Positions 23,751 through 34,382 of a stretch of DNA of 64,000 bases are shown here, in pieces (positions within the stretch are counted from its first letter, which is position 1; every line of letters begins with the position of its first letter). The DNA lies in NCBI RefSeq assembly GCF_022965805.1, contig NC_133116.1, positions 5,518,001 to 5,582,000 on the forward strand. The letters run 5' to 3'. The DNA comes from Primulina eburnea (lineage: Eukaryota > Streptophyta > Magnoliopsida > Lamiales > Gesneriaceae). A program made the position numbers and the translations under genes. Under the pieces are notes generated by a model. The model saw only the letters and a program-made list of their open reading frames with translations, was not told the DNA's origin and searched no databases.

Positions 23751-24788
23751 ATTTAAACGAGTAAATGTATTATTTTCCCAATTACGAAGCCATGGAAGGC
23801 GTCAGCCACGGGCCTAGTACGTTAATATCCACACGTTGACAATATTCAGACAAATTATAAACATTTGTAAAGAACCAAAAATAATTAATTAGGTGCATCT
23901 GTCATATCATTGCTATATAATACTTGGTCAAGAAATGCTAAGATAACAGGTGGTAAAAAATATTATGAATCAAAATCAATTTTCGAAAATAACAAGAAAG
24001 GATTATACTTAAATAATTATCCGTCCCCTCTCTAACATTTCTATTTCATCTATAATTTCTGATCTTTTTCACACAAAAATCACTTAAACATAAAAAAATA
24101 TTATAATATAAATTCAAGATAAATAAATTCATTAGGAGGAATTCGGAGCAGTAGGTCTTTTTCTGGTGTAATAAAGTAGAGGGTGGTGGGTACAGTCAAA
24201 GCACCGAAACGGGAGTAATAATAATCACGTGAAATTTTAGTTTTTCATTTATTTAAGCGTAGCGTGGCCGACAATCGAAAGGTTGTGCGATGTGCCCAAT
24301 CTTCAGGCAACATCCCATGCAAAAAACGAGGTCTCGTACATTATAAACACTTGGCTAATCACATCGACACTTACTAGATCATATTTTATATTTGAGTATG
24401 TTTCTTTCGAAAGGATCTGATGGATAATATATGTGCGTTATGTCGATTTGTTTCATACTATTTCAACATAAAAAAATAATACTTTTTACTTAACATGAGT
24501 AAAAAAAAAACAATTTTATTTATATATATTTGACACGAGAAAAGTATTTATGTTCATTTATATTTTCTTAAAAGAAAAAATTTCTTTAGAATTCTGTTGA
24601 ATTGAAATTTAACGAAACTGCCAAAAGTTTAAACCTAAATCTTTATACCAAATAAAGAGACTTTGATATTCTTTGGTCTTCGCCAAGTTGCCAACAAATC
24701 ATAACTTTAAATATAAAAAGCATCATGTTTTAAAAATTGTTACAATCAATTAGTATAAATAATATTTACAAAGTTACTAATCTTAATA
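23751..24788. other. Intergenic, distal upstream region of JAZ copy 1
   Basis: AT-rich. A perfect G-box core CACGTG lies at 24226-24231, about 1.2 kb upstream of the first JAZ start codon. G-boxes are the binding site of MYC2-type factors that drive JAZ genes, but a single hexamer at this distance is weak evidence. Confidence 0.35.
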
Positions 24789-24797
24789 TAATCTCTA

Positions 24798-24980
24798 GTC
24801 AAAAACTTGTGTGAGACGGTCTCACATGTCGTATTTTGTGAGATATATATCTTATTTGGGTCCTCTATGAAAAAATATTATTTTTTATGTTAACAGTACT
24901 GCTTTTTATTGTGAATATCGGTTGGGTTGACCCGTCTCACAAATAAAGATTCGTAAGACCGTCTTATAAGAAACTTACTC
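24798..24980 (+). mobile_element. GTCTCAC-type MITE, 183 bp
   Basis: Starts GTCAAAAACTTGTGTGAGAC and ends AGAAACTTACTC. It has a perfect 9-bp target duplication TAATCTCTA (24789-24797 and 24981-24989). Confidence 0.92.
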
Positions 24981-25075
24981 TAATCTCTAATATTCACAAT
25001 AAAATCAATTAAACAGTCGGTTCGGATACTATATCGAGTAGGACCGAACTCATTACAGTAAAAGCTCTCTTCTTA

Positions 25076-25106
<31 letters not shown>

Positions 25107-25409
25107 TGCAAAGGATAAAATCTATTTTTTTAAAGAAAAAACAGGACTTAAAATCGAGTGGATAATCCCAAAATGAAGAGTCAAATTATGTGAAGTAGTA
25201 GGTTAGGATTGCCCCACAACTGCTATTACGCAAAATGTTGTGTAAACTCGGTTCCTCGCCCTCATGAATTACGTGCTTCTATATACTACTGCACTCGACA
25301 GGTCTGGAACAGACCCCACCACCAGTATCATTCATAGCCATAAATACACGCTGGGACTTCACTTCTGATCAACCAAACCAAAGAATCAAACATAGTTAGC
25401 TAGCTATAC

Positions 25410-27359
25410 ATGGCAAAATCGGGCCTCGAACTCGATTTCTTAAACACGGGCAAACGCTCCGATACTCGCACTTTCGAAAGGAAAACCAGCTTTCGTGGTT
25501 CGAATATGATCTCTATTCGTAGTTTCATGTGTGAAAATATTCTATATTTAGTTCAGTTCGTGTCTTGATATATATATGGTATGTGTTTTCCAGAAATACA
25601 AGGTCTGATATCAAAGATAAATCCAGAGGTACTGAAGAGTGTGATTGCTAATGGACGTCTGGATGCCAAGAAATCAACGCTTTGTATTCCTCCGACTACT
25701 ACTCCGATGTCGGAGGCAAAACGTAACAGCCCTTCGTCGCCAGTTTGCGATCCTACTCTAAGGTATACAAAACAATTCGAGCATCAATATATACAAACCT
25801 CCTAAATGAAAAATATACTGTTTACGAAACATGAAACCCTTGTTTCCCTCTTTTCTGTTGCTTTTGGGTGTGTATAGGCTGAGTACTTGGTTTGGAGAAA
25901 AAACTGAAACTGCCCCGATGACGATTTTCTACGACGGAAAGGTTGCTGTTTTTGAGGTGTCTCCACATAAGGTTTGTTCTTCTTCTTCTTCTTCTTGTTC
26001 CTTCCAAAATCTTTAGAATATCTTGTAAATGAATGAACTGTGCGTTCAGGCACAAGATATTATGAAACTTGCTGCGGAAGATGGGCTCCATAAATCTGCT
26101 GAATCCTCCGAATCTACACCGACTGCACAATATCTCCTAAACTCTCTCAACGGTGGTATGTTTCAGTAATAATAATTCAGACTTTTTTTTTATCTTTATT
26201 AAAAACTTTGAATATTAAAAGGCATTTTCATAATGGTGCTTGTTTACATAGATTTGCCCATTCCAAGGAGAAAATCACTGCAGAGCTTTCTGGAGAAACG
26301 CAAAGAGAGGTAACTACACACACGTGTGTGTGTATATATATATAGATTCAAGCAAGTTTGATTTTTTTTTAAAAAATCTAAACGTACGAATCCTGAAATA
26401 TTTTGGCAGAATAAATTGGAACATTATGTGTAAAACTTGTAGTGTGATGGGGAAAAGAAACAATTTTATTTAATCTGATTATTATTAATTAATTAATTCC
26501 AGCTTTAATTTGGACTAGGCATGCACCATTGTACCACCATGGCAGTAAGTCTTTTTTTTTTCATGGAAGATTTGGTTTATACAATAGCTCTCTGTCTCTC
26601 TATCTACTTATTTGTCACGATTGTTTCTCTAGTAAATGACTAAATATACTTATTTTTGTAATTGATATCTGTATTCTACCAACAAAACCGGGTTCTAGCT
26701 AGACATCTTGAATTGGGTAATGTCGATATGCTACCTGTGAGGGCAGTGCCCTCACAGGATCTCAGCCATTGATTTTACATTGTGATTAAATTTAGGCTTT
26801 TGATCACTTCATGGGGTGTATGTGTGTATAAATCTGGGCCTTTGATCACCTCATGGGGACAGTGCCTCACAAGGTAGGGTGAAATGAACCCTTGAATTGG
26901 CTCTTGCTCCTCCTATATTTTTGTGAGTGAAAACCTTAATTATCACCTATTTTTCGACTAAAAGATCGTTTACGATCGAAACACGTACGCGAGATTTAAT
27001 CATTTTTTTTTACAAAAACGGAGACGAGATATATCAGAAATTTGAATCATTCTTTATTTAACCATACATTGGGTGTGTGGCCCAGATATTTTGTCGAGTT
27101 CAATTCGAAATTAACCTCGGGTGAATTTCATCAAATAGAGCATGAAACGTACAAGATGATGTTGGATTTTATGTCTTATACAAGTTATTTGGCATTTAAA
27201 GTTGATGAATGCTAGTGGATAAAATTGATTTGAAGTGAAATTATTTGTTACATAATATGGTAATTTTATATCTTTTTTTTTTCTTGTCGAATAATTTGTA
27301 GGCTGGTAAAAGAATCCCCGTATTGGTGCGTGTCTGGCAGAAGGAGGTTAGCAGAATAA
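25410..27359 (+). CDS. JAZ10/TIFY9-type jasmonate repressor, tandem copy 1
   Basis: Six exons (25410-25497, 25594-25762, 25878-25971, 26050-26155, 26252-26309, 27302-27359) encode 190 residues. Residues 27-48 (SFREIQGLISKINPEVLKSV) resemble the cryptic MYC-binding region of JAZ10. TIFYDG at 101-106 marks the ZIM domain for dimerisation and NINJA binding. The Jas motif at about 154-179 is LPIPRRKSLQSFLEKRKER followed by SPY. JAZ proteins repress MYC-type factors until JA-Ile and COI1 trigger their degradation. In copy 2 and most JAZs the degron reads LPIARR; here Ala is replaced by Pro. The first donor (CGTG|GTTCGA) is weaker than the GTAAGA of copy 2. The 992-bp last intron splits the Jas motif and contains a MITE. 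Retaining it gives an immediate stop after KRKER. The GILP/GER5 neighbourhood supports JAZ10 orthology (At5g13220). Confidence 0.93.
26716..26890 (+). mobile_element. GTAATGTCGAT-type MITE in the last JAZ copy 1 intron
   Basis: Starts GGTAATGTCGATATGCTACC and ends AGGGTGAAATGAACC. The perfect 9-bp target duplication CTTGAATTG occurs at 26707-26715 and 26891-26899. Subterminal inverted motifs are CTACCTGTGAGGGCAGTG and CACTGCC/ACCTTGTGAGGCACTG in inverse form. It fits a Mutator-like non-autonomous element. Confidence 0.9.
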
Positions 27360-29246
27360 ATATTGCGCCGAGAAATTGTACTTTTAGGTGGGACGGTTAT
27401 ATAATAGTATTTAGTAATGATCCATGGTTCATAGAAGCGTGTCACGACTTAAGACGAAGCACGTTTTTATGCTTTACTTTGGGTACGACTTTACTTTCGT
27501 CGCAATTTCCTCTTATGTTTTTGTTTGCGTCAAGTTATGGTCTGCTCTTTTGCATGGATTAGTTATGTGTAACAGGTAATATTGGAGACTTGATAGTGCG
27601 ATTTTATCTGTGCTTGTTATATTTTTTGGAAATTATTCTCTCGAATAGACGGTTTGCGTTAGTAGAATATGTGAATATTTAATCAACAGTAAGAAATTCG
27701 ATTCCTCGTATAACATTTTCTTGGACAAGCATGTTATTCATGGTTTCTCCAATATAGTTTACTTGATTAGTGTTATTTACATGTTATTGTGTTAGTCGAC
27801 GATTGTGCATCGAAAGATAACATCTGATTGTTTCTCAAGTCATCCACAAAAATGTGAAATTATTAATGCTGGCAGCACACACACTGAATGGAAGCATGTT
27901 CCTGAGAATTGGAATATCTGGACAAAAATAGCAAAAAATAATTTTTAATTAAACTATGGAACAAAAATATGTATCGAGTTCAAAATTTCTTGCGAGGTTT
28001 TTTTAATAATAATAAAAAAAAATCAAACCGATTTTTCCTATGCAGTAGGCTATTATTATTATTTTTTAAAAATGGTGTAGATCAGTTTGCGGTTTCTTGG
28101 TGAATAATAAATTACTAGAATGCAAAATGTTACAACATATATTATTTCAATTACTATTTAGCTACACAAAAATAATAAAAAAATACCAACATAAGCAAAT
28201 TAAAACAATAATGTTTATAAGAAATTAATTTAATAAAAATAACCTATCGAAAACCATAATTTCAAATTAAAGTAAGATAATGAATGTGTTGTTTACATAT
28301 CTTTTAAATATTAAAGCACGCGGTTACGGGCCGGGCCAGCATGGTGCGGTTTTTGACAAAATAAAATGACCGCTTCACAATATACTGTGTGGTTTATTTA
28401 TTTTTTTAATCACGATTTTTTGAAAATAAATAATAAATTTCCAGTTAAATAATAAAAATAAAATGACAGCATGGGAGGATTTTATTGATTGATTGATAAA
28501 TAACAAATAATATTAGAAAGTAGAAACAATAAATCTGCCACGAACTAAATTATCCCGATTAATTTTGAGTTTTATAAATTAAATGTAATATCTTATTTTA
28601 AAATAAAAATAAAAATTAATATTATTTTGTAATTGTTGACTCAAAAAAAGGTGAATGAAAAATATCTTCGGTGCTTTAGGACAACTAGTAATCGGATGCT
28701 GAAGCTTTAAAACATGGGAGAATTGACCAAGTCACGGGCTTGTGTATGAGCCATGACGCCACGGACAAGATCGTGCAAAAACCAGCATCAGCTGCTGGGA
28801 GGATGGGACAGAATCAAGGCGGAAGAACTAGATGATGACAGCTCAACTCATATAGGACGAACACTTGCAAGCATTTTAGCTTTCATATTTCTGTATATTT
28901 GTTCATATTTTTCAATTTAATTTCCGGCTTTCAAATTTCTTTCGTTTTTTTACGAAAAAAATTTTGTTTTATAATTTAGATATAAGAGACTATATCAAGA
29001 TAAAGTTGCCTCATTTCTAATTTTTCGTCTATGTATTTTTATTACTAAAAATAAATTTTTTTATGGGGTTCGGAGTCTCATTCTCTGTTTCGTAAATCAC
29101 GTCTCGCTGTACAACACACAACCCACAAGAATAGAACCCCACCCACCACCATCCATATAACCACTGCGTTTCGTCTCTAAAAAAATCACCACTGCTGGCA
29201 CTGGGACTTCTCATCAATCCAAGCTAATAAGCAAGCAATAAGCTAT
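27360..29246. other. Between JAZ copies: 3' flank of copy 1 and promoter of copy 2
   Basis: 27430-27560 is the likely 3' untranslated region and is similar to 32090-32210 after copy 2 (AGAAGCACGTTTTTATGC shared core), so the duplication included it. 29100-29246 shares TGGGACTTC and GCTATATGGCAAAATC with the region before copy 1. No other gene was recognised between. Confidence 0.6.
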
Positions 29247-32069
29247 ATGGCAAAATCAGGCCTCGAACTAGATCTCTTGAACATGGACAAATCCTCCCAC
29301 TCTCCCACTTTCGATCGAAAAAGAAGCTTTCGTGGTAAGATCTATTCGAAGTTTCATATACTTCTGCATGTACTATAATTTAATTACCTCTTATGTTTAT
29401 AAACAATACGGATTTCAGATATACAAGGTCTGATATCGAAGATAAATCCAGAGGTACTGAAGAGTGTGATTGCCAATGGATGTGTGCCGGATTCGAAGAA
29501 ATCATCGCTTTGTATTCCTCCGGAGACGCAACAAAACGTTCCCTCGGTTCCAGTTTGTGATCCTACTCTAAGGTATTCAGCACTACAAAATAAAAACGTG
29601 GGTTTAATTTCCTTCGATTCAAGCATCGACATATATTCGAAACAATTTTGTTGCTTTTTGGTTGTGTATAGGCTGAGTAATTGGCGTGGAGAAAATGATG
29701 AAACTGCTCCGATGACGATTTTCTACAACGGAACGGTTGCCGTTTTCGATGTTTCTTCCCATAAGGTTTTTAATTTCTTCTTCTTTCTCCCAATATTCTT
29801 GTCCCAGATCTTTTGTGTGTTTGAACTTGTTGATCAGTGAAGCGTGTGTGCAGGCACAAGATATCCTGAAACTTGCCGAGGAAGGTGGGCTCCCAAAATC
29901 TGCTGAATGCTCCGAATCTAAACAGACTGCACAATATCTCCTACATGCTCTCAACGGAGGTTTGTTTGTTTGGATAATTATTATTATTGGATATTAATTC
30001 CATTTTTCACTCTGGTTCGTCTTGATTTAGATTTGCCGATCGCAAGGAGGAAATCACTCCATAGCTTTCTGGAAAAGCGGAAAGAAAGGTACTGCATTGG
30101 TACACGTAGTATTTTTTTTATTAAATATATCTTTTTATTATTAAATATATTAACTTTTTATCATTAAAATAATCACTTGTCACTTTAAACGAGAAATTTG
30201 TCATTTTTTCAGTGGCATTCTTAATCTACCTGGCAAAAAATACTATGTTTAATTTTAAGACGAAGCTTATGTTCTCTTTCTAAGCAAAGTGTTTTTTTTA
30301 AAAAAATAATTTTATATTCATTTGGATGAGATTTTTAGTACCTTAAAAAACACTTGATCCATCTAACACTTATAATACTGTTCTAAACAAATGTTTAAAA
30401 AACACTTACTTCATTTTATAATTTTCAAAAAAAATTTCTTTTTATCTATGCATCTAAATACAAATATATCACAACTTTACTAAAAAAAGAAATACTTTTA
30501 AAAGTTTAACTTAAGAAAACACTTTTGAAACAAAATACTTATAACCAAAATAACTCAAGGCAAGTTTAAAACCTATGTGAGACGATCTCACATGTCATAT
30601 TTTGTGAGACAGCTCTCTTATTTAGGTCATTCATGAAAAAATATTACTTTTTAGGTTAGAAATTTTACTTTTTATCGTGAATATCGGTAGGGTTCTCGTC
30701 TCACAAATAAAGATTTTTGAGTCGATTCGTCTCGCAAATAAAAATTCGTGAGACAATATCAAAAGAAACCTATTCTCCTGATAAATGTATTCGGGCTTTC
30801 TTATTATTTTTTATCTGAAATAGTTCAGAAACCTTTGCCAGAAGACAATCAATCATTAATGTATTGTTTTTGCTTTAAAAAAAAGTGATCATAGATTTTT
30901 TTTTTTACAAAGTTTCGTTACTTTAAATTTTTTTTTAAAATATTTGCAATAATTACTTAAATAATTCTTTTTTTCTAGTTGATATTTGTAGTCTTCCAGC
31001 AACCCACGTTTTTAGGATTTATATATATGTGAATGAAAAAACACGTGCCTTTACTTTGATCAACCTTTTTTTTTTGACGAAAAAATTATATAGAAATTCC
31101 TTGTGTGCGACTTCGTCATTTGACCTCTGATTTCGTGCTTTGAATGAATACTAACACGACCCTACATCCGTTTGAATGAATATCAAAATTAATCCTTCGG
31201 AACTTTAAGTGTAAATTAAATCTTTTTCTTTCCCAATGTTTTGTTTTTTTATTTTTTCTGGCTATAACATTTAAATTATCCAAACGAAGAAAATAGCTTC
31301 TTATTTTTTAAACCCCTTTTATCCAAATTCATGTCGTTTTATCTTTTGTTTTGGTGGCCTGATTGAGTAGCAGTTGAAGTTGGTTGCTAATTTTAAATGA
31401 CATTTCATTATGATTTTCACGTGATATGGTAAATAATTTATTGAAGAATTTAGACTTTTACATTTTTATGAAAGATGATATATATTTCGAAGATCTAAAA
31501 CTTAACAATTATAGGAGGAAAAATACTTCAAAGATAACATAACATAATCCAGAATTACTGTTTTCTTATGCACCTCGCATTTAAGTTGTATCCATGCCAC
31601 CAGTGATTTGGCCTAGTTGCACCTACCCCTCTCCTATTGTAATAAAAAAAAAGTTGTTGCTTCCATGTATAAAAAAATTGATTAAATAGATGAAAAAAAC
31701 TAATTTTGATATTAGCAATGGATAGAGAACTAAAAGTAACGATATATAGATGATTATAGTACTAATTTTGATTTAAATAGATAAATTTCCAACTAAAGTT
31801 GATCCAAGCAAATAATAAAAATAATAAATAATCAAAAGGCCTGCTCATCATGTTTATATGATCTCACGGTTCGTAATTTGTGAAACAGATCTCTTATTTG
31901 AGTTATCCATGAAAAATTATTATTCTTTTGTTAATATAGATAAGATTGACATCAATTAATTTGTGGAATTATTTGTAGACTGATAATGGAATCCCCATAT
32001 TTGTGGCCTACGAATGGTACAAACCCCCGCAAAAGCAGCGAGCCTGAGAATTTCCAGGAAAGGCGGTAA
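29247..32069 (+). CDS. JAZ10/TIFY9-type jasmonate repressor, tandem copy 2
   Basis: Six exons (29247-29334, 29419-29572, 29672-29765, 29854-29959, 30031-30088, 31979-32069) encode 196 residues, with exon phases identical to copy 1. The N-terminus LELDLL fits an LxLxL EAR-type repression motif. Residues 27-47 (SFRDIQGLISKINPEVLKS) match the cryptic MYC-binding region of JAZ10. TIFYNG is at 96-101. The Jas motif is canonical, LPIARRKSLHSFLEKRKER, followed by SPY. The last intron is 1,890 bp and splits the Jas motif as in other JAZ genes. It contains a full and a partial GTCTCAC-type MITE. Retention would replace the end of the Jas motif with about 26 unrelated residues from YCIGTRSIFF onward. 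The C-terminal tail after SPY (LWPTNGTNPRK) differs completely from copy 1. Confidence 0.93.
30559..30778 (+). mobile_element. GTCTCAC-type MITE in the last JAZ copy 2 intron
   Basis: Starts GGCAAGTTTAAAACCTATGT and ends GAAACCTATTCTC. It is longer than the consensus because the segment CGTCTCACAAATAAAGATT is partly duplicated (CGTCTCGCAAATAAAAATT). No clear target duplication. Confidence 0.75.
31853..31952 (+). mobile_element. Partial GTCTCAC-type MITE in the last JAZ copy 2 intron
   Basis: Matches the left half of the family: ATCTCACGGTTCGTAATTTG, ACAGATCTCTTATTTG and GTTATCCATGAAAAA. The right half is lost. It ends about 25 bp before the last exon. Confidence 0.65.
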
Positions 32070-32832
32070 CTGCTTAGTAGTTGCTAATGGTCCATTATTT
32101 CTTAGAAGCACGTTTTTATGCTTTACTTTGTGTGCGACTTTTCTACTTCCGTCGCAGTTTCCTCTTAGGTTTTTGTTTGCGTCAAGGAATGATCCGCCTT
32201 TTCATGGATTAGTTGTGTATACAAAGGGGAAAATAATTTCTTCGGTTCATCAATTTGTCAAATTTTGGATTTTTACACTTTTCAAAGTTTGTATTTTCCT
32301 ACAGTAACTTTTAATTTTTTTTATTATTTGTTTCAATTGCTGACGTGATATTTGATATATGGTACATGGCTATACAAATTTGAGATGATATTGTAGAGAT
32401 AATGTTCATTTTTTTTATTTTATAATATTAATTTTTTATTTGATTAAAAAATATAAATATAAATAAGAATAAATAAAAATTGCAAATAATTTTAAAAAAT
32501 GAAGTTACGTTTAATTATTATGGAATAAGATACGCTAAAGAAAATAAAGTTTTTTTAGAAAAATTAAAGATCATAATTCCGATCAATATTTTTTTAAAAT
32601 TTTTTCACTAATTGTTTAAATATTTTAAAAAAGATCAATACAAAAGATCGATTGCAGGCCACAGAGATTTCCAAAGTCCAATTAAATAAACATGTAAATC
32701 AATACCAACGGCCCAATTGTGAAACAAAGGCTCTCACATTTAGACCCGTGGTAAAATTTTAAGCATGGTAAAAGAAAAGTCACAAACTGATTATAGAGTG
32801 AAATGATTTGATCATCAAATGTTAAAAACACT
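32070..32832. other. 3' flank of JAZ copy 2
   Basis: 32090-32210 is homologous to the 3' flank of copy 1. The remainder is AT-rich, with no other gene. Confidence 0.5.
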
Positions 32833-32841
32833 TTCAATCAA

Positions 32842-33024
32842 GGCAAAAACTTGTGTAAGACGTTTTTATGGGTCGTATTTTGTAAGACATATTTCGTATT
32901 TGGGTCATCCATGAAAAATTAATACATTTTATGCTAAGAATATTACCTTTTATTATGAATATCGATAGGGTTGACCCGTCTCAATGATACAAATTAATGA
33001 TACCATCTCACAAGAGACCTACTC
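32842..33024 (+). mobile_element. GTCTCAC-type MITE, 183 bp, diverged
   Basis: Starts GGCAAAAACTTGTGTAAGAC and ends CAAGAGACCTACTC. Flanks TTCAATCAA and TTTAATCAA match at 8 of 9 positions. The terminal palindromes are damaged (AAGACGTTTTTATG). Confidence 0.85.
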
Positions 33025-33033
33025 TTTAATCAA

Positions 33034-34269
33034 TCCAAAGCAAAAAACAAATATTCCTACATTTTTATCTCGCATTTACTCAAAAAACAATTTACCGATT
33101 CAACCATCTGCGACACGAAGAAATCCGGTCGAATGGTTTGATTTAATATTCAATTATTTTTGTAAAGCCCACAAATTTTAAAAGTCCTTATTTTAAACAC
33201 GCGAATGATAGCAAAAAAAAAAAAATAAAAAAAATAAAAAAATTTAATCTCCAGATTTCAATCTATCCAGATTTTCGAAATTCAAAGATGAAAATGACAT
33301 GTCAATCTCCTCAATCTTTACGACTCTAAATAGAACCTCTTGCCATTCGAAAAAGTTACACAGCTTATTTCACTGATATTTTTTTTTTAAGAAAAAGAAG
33401 GTAGAGGAGCAGTGGGAAAACCCTACAAAATTTATCTCAAAGTAGCACAAGATTTTGAGGTTTAAGAGAAACAAATTTCGAGAATCTCCATTTTTTCTCT
33501 TCACTTTTTTAGGAATAATATGTAATTGGGCTTATGTTTGTTTTTAAAAACAGAAATCTACGTATATGTTTTGAAAGATCCGATCGTGCATACTTCTTTT
33601 GTTCTATGTTATGTGTAAGCAAGAATTTCGAACACTGTTACGATTCAAGTTTGATATGTAAAAGAATTCTTGGAAATTTTATGACACCTAGCCTATACGT
33701 GAATATAAATTGTTGCCTCGCCTTTTAAAAGATTAAGAATTAGATGCTGACAAATAAAAAATGAAAAAATAAGATGAAATATTAGTGTTATTTATTTGTG
33801 ATTTGTTATGATAAGTCTTGTCTTGAAATTCTTGATATACGAAAATTATGTAACAATATATATTGTACATTGATCGTTCCTGATTGTTGAATGTTTTATC
33901 AAACACACACCTCTTGCTTTCCATCAAGTTGTAAAACAGTACTCCTACATTTTTATTTCGTTTTTGGGAAATTTCGTTGTTAAGATAAGTTATTTATGAA
34001 ATGAACTGGTTTGGTTTATACTGTAAACAAAACTTATTGTTTCCAAATTGTATGGTTGTTCGACAATGTCAGTGTTGACACCTCTCAAACAATGTCTTGT
34101 GTGAAAATCAAATATCTAAATTCAAAGTTCGATTATATGAGCTTGTACTTTGGATTGCTTTCCATGAGCTGTATAATGGCGATTAAATGATTCGGAGGTG
34201 CCATATTTTTTGGCGAACACAATATGGAGCATGAGTACTTGAAAATATTGTACCACCATGCATGTGATT
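33034..34269. other. Intergenic, unclassified
   Basis: Poly-A and poly-T rich, with no gene or clear element. Confidence 0.35.

Positions 34270-34382
<113 letters not shown>

Noticed and set aside
27323..27562. 79-residue frame, and the similar 97-residue frame at 32014-32307
   Set aside because: They start inside the last JAZ exons in another frame and continue into homologous 3' untranslated sequence. Their similarity reflects the duplication, not a separate gene.
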